Source of the DNA: Legionella brunensis
GTDB taxonomy: Bacteria > Pseudomonadota > Gammaproteobacteria > Legionellales > Legionellaceae
Assembly: GCF_001467025.1 (NCBI RefSeq)
Contig: NZ_LNXV01000007.1
Span: forward strand, 62,001-126,000
Length of the DNA: 64,000 nt
Direction: 5' to 3'
Shown: one piece after another, positions 63,437 through 64,000 of the stretch
How positions within the stretch are numbered: position 1 is the first letter of the stretch
How the letters are laid out: each line of letters begins with the position of its first letter
The notes under the pieces: model-generated
Seen by the model: only the letters and a program-made list of their open reading frames with translations
Told to the model about the DNA's origin: nothing
Databases searched by the model: none
Program-made: the position numbers and the translations under genes

Positions 63437-64000
63437 ATGCAAATAGCCAGTATCAAAGGACGTGAGATTCTTGATTCGCGGGGTAATCCAACTGTTGAAG
63501 CAGATGTGATTTTAACAAATGGGGAAATGGGGCGAGCCAGTGTGCCTTCAGGTGCTTCTACAGGCAGCCGTGAAGCTTGTGAGCTTCGCGATGGAGATAA
63601 GGCGCGTTATATTGGTAAGGGTGTTCGAAACGCTGTAGCACATATCAATCAAGAAATTAATCAGGCTTTAAAAGGTTTTTCTGTCGATGAACAAGAGCAG
63701 CTAGATACTCGGCTTTGCGAAGTGGATGGTAGCACGAACAAGGCTCGGTTAGGTGCTAATGCACTTTTAGCGGTTTCCCTTGCCAGTGCCAGGGCTTACG
63801 CCAATACCATTAAAAAACCTTTATATGTTGCCTTAAATCAAGGCCAAATGATGTCGATGCCAGTGCCAATGATGAATGTGTTGAATGGTGGGGCTCATGC
63901 CGACAACAATGTTGATATTCAAGAATTTATGCTAATGCCAATAGGTGCTCCTGATTTTCCAACCGCATTACAGATGGGAACAGAAATTTTCCATGTCTTA
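63437..64000 (+). CDS. eno: Enolase, N-terminal part (3' end outside window)
   Basis: The first 188 residues of enolase: [21 protein letters not shown] is the classic start, then [21 protein letters not shown] with the mobile loop [21 protein letters not shown], and [24 protein letters not shown] (partly quoted). The gene runs off the window end. Enolase converts 2-phosphoglycerate to phosphoenolpyruvate in glycolysis and is part of the RNA degradosome in many gammaproteobacteria. Ribosome site is AGAGGGCAATT before the ATG. Confidence 0.97.
   Translation, partial: MQIASIKGREILDSRGNPTVEADVILTNGEMGRASVPSGASTGSREACELRDGDKARYIGKGVRNAVAHINQEINQALKGFSVDEQEQLDTRLCEVDGSTNKARLGANALLAVSLASARAYANTIKKPLYVALNQGQMMSMPVPMMNVLNGGAHADNNVDIQEFMLMPIGAPDFPTALQMGTEIFHVL

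Noticed and set aside
1-64000. CRISPR arrays, tRNA or rRNA genes
   Set aside because: No regularly spaced repeats and no cloverleaf or rRNA sequence were seen.

Overview
The window is a Legionella chromosome segment, most likely from a species other than L. pneumophila. The evidence is a Dot/Icm type IVB secretion block (icmX, icmW, icmV, dotA, dotB, dotC, dotD at 36.6-46.6 kb) in an AT-rich gammaproteobacterial background with Legionella-type neighbours: a GH5 cellulase of the CelA kind, GH18 chitinases, an Lpg1974-type outer membrane protein, and ftsYEX-rpoH. Only two genes lie between dotA and dotB; from memory L. pneumophila has more there. Species is not assignable by eye.

Layout. 0-2.7 kb: end of miaA, a small zinc-finger protein, a heptosyltransferase and a membrane-anchored alpha/beta hydrolase. 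2.9-9.9 kb: a decayed, mobile-element-scarred region with a broken aminoglycoside/spectinomycin phosphotransferase-like gene, an intact-looking choline-type ABC transporter (choX-choW-choV), remnants and inverted ends of an IS6-like insertion sequence, a broken DUF1186/SEC-C gene and a class 3 lipase. 10.1-22.5 kb: a stress and energy island with nhaA, a broken acetoacetyl-CoA reductase, universal stress proteins, a P-type ATPase, a Kef-type antiporter, a cold-shock protein and the operon MaoC-phosphotransacetylase / acetate kinase / FabI paralogue, then a broken GST-like gene. 22.9-30.4 kb: a solute-binding protein, an MFS transporter, a LuxR-type regulator, two secreted chitinases and a large coiled-coil protein. 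30.7-36.4 kb: a GDT1-type transporter, a glycine-zipper membrane protein, a GNAT protein plus polysaccharide deacetylase pair, an outer membrane porin and an APC permease.

36.6-46.6 kb: the Dot/Icm block. icmW-icmX and icmV-dotA diverge from a short promoter region. dotD-dotC-dotB run the other way. Between dotA and dotB sit two divergent genes that are not Dot/Icm parts: a protein with the signature of a pertussis-toxin-like mono-ADP-ribosyltransferase, and an unrecognised 302-residue protein. Their shared promoter holds a perfect match to the PmrA operator pattern, the regulator of many Dot/Icm effectors. This pair is the best candidate for something new in the window.

46.6-53.5 kb: conserved housekeeping genes (rsmD, paired M16 peptidases, ftsY-ftsE-ftsX, rpoH). 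53.7-64 kb: two tandem coiled-coil membrane proteins, the GH5 cellulase, adenosine deaminase, a small conserved protein, a Pit phosphate transporter with its PhoU-like partner, a secretin-short-domain protein, a glycine-rich CCCH protein and the start of eno.

All functional calls come from reading motifs by eye. No database search was run.
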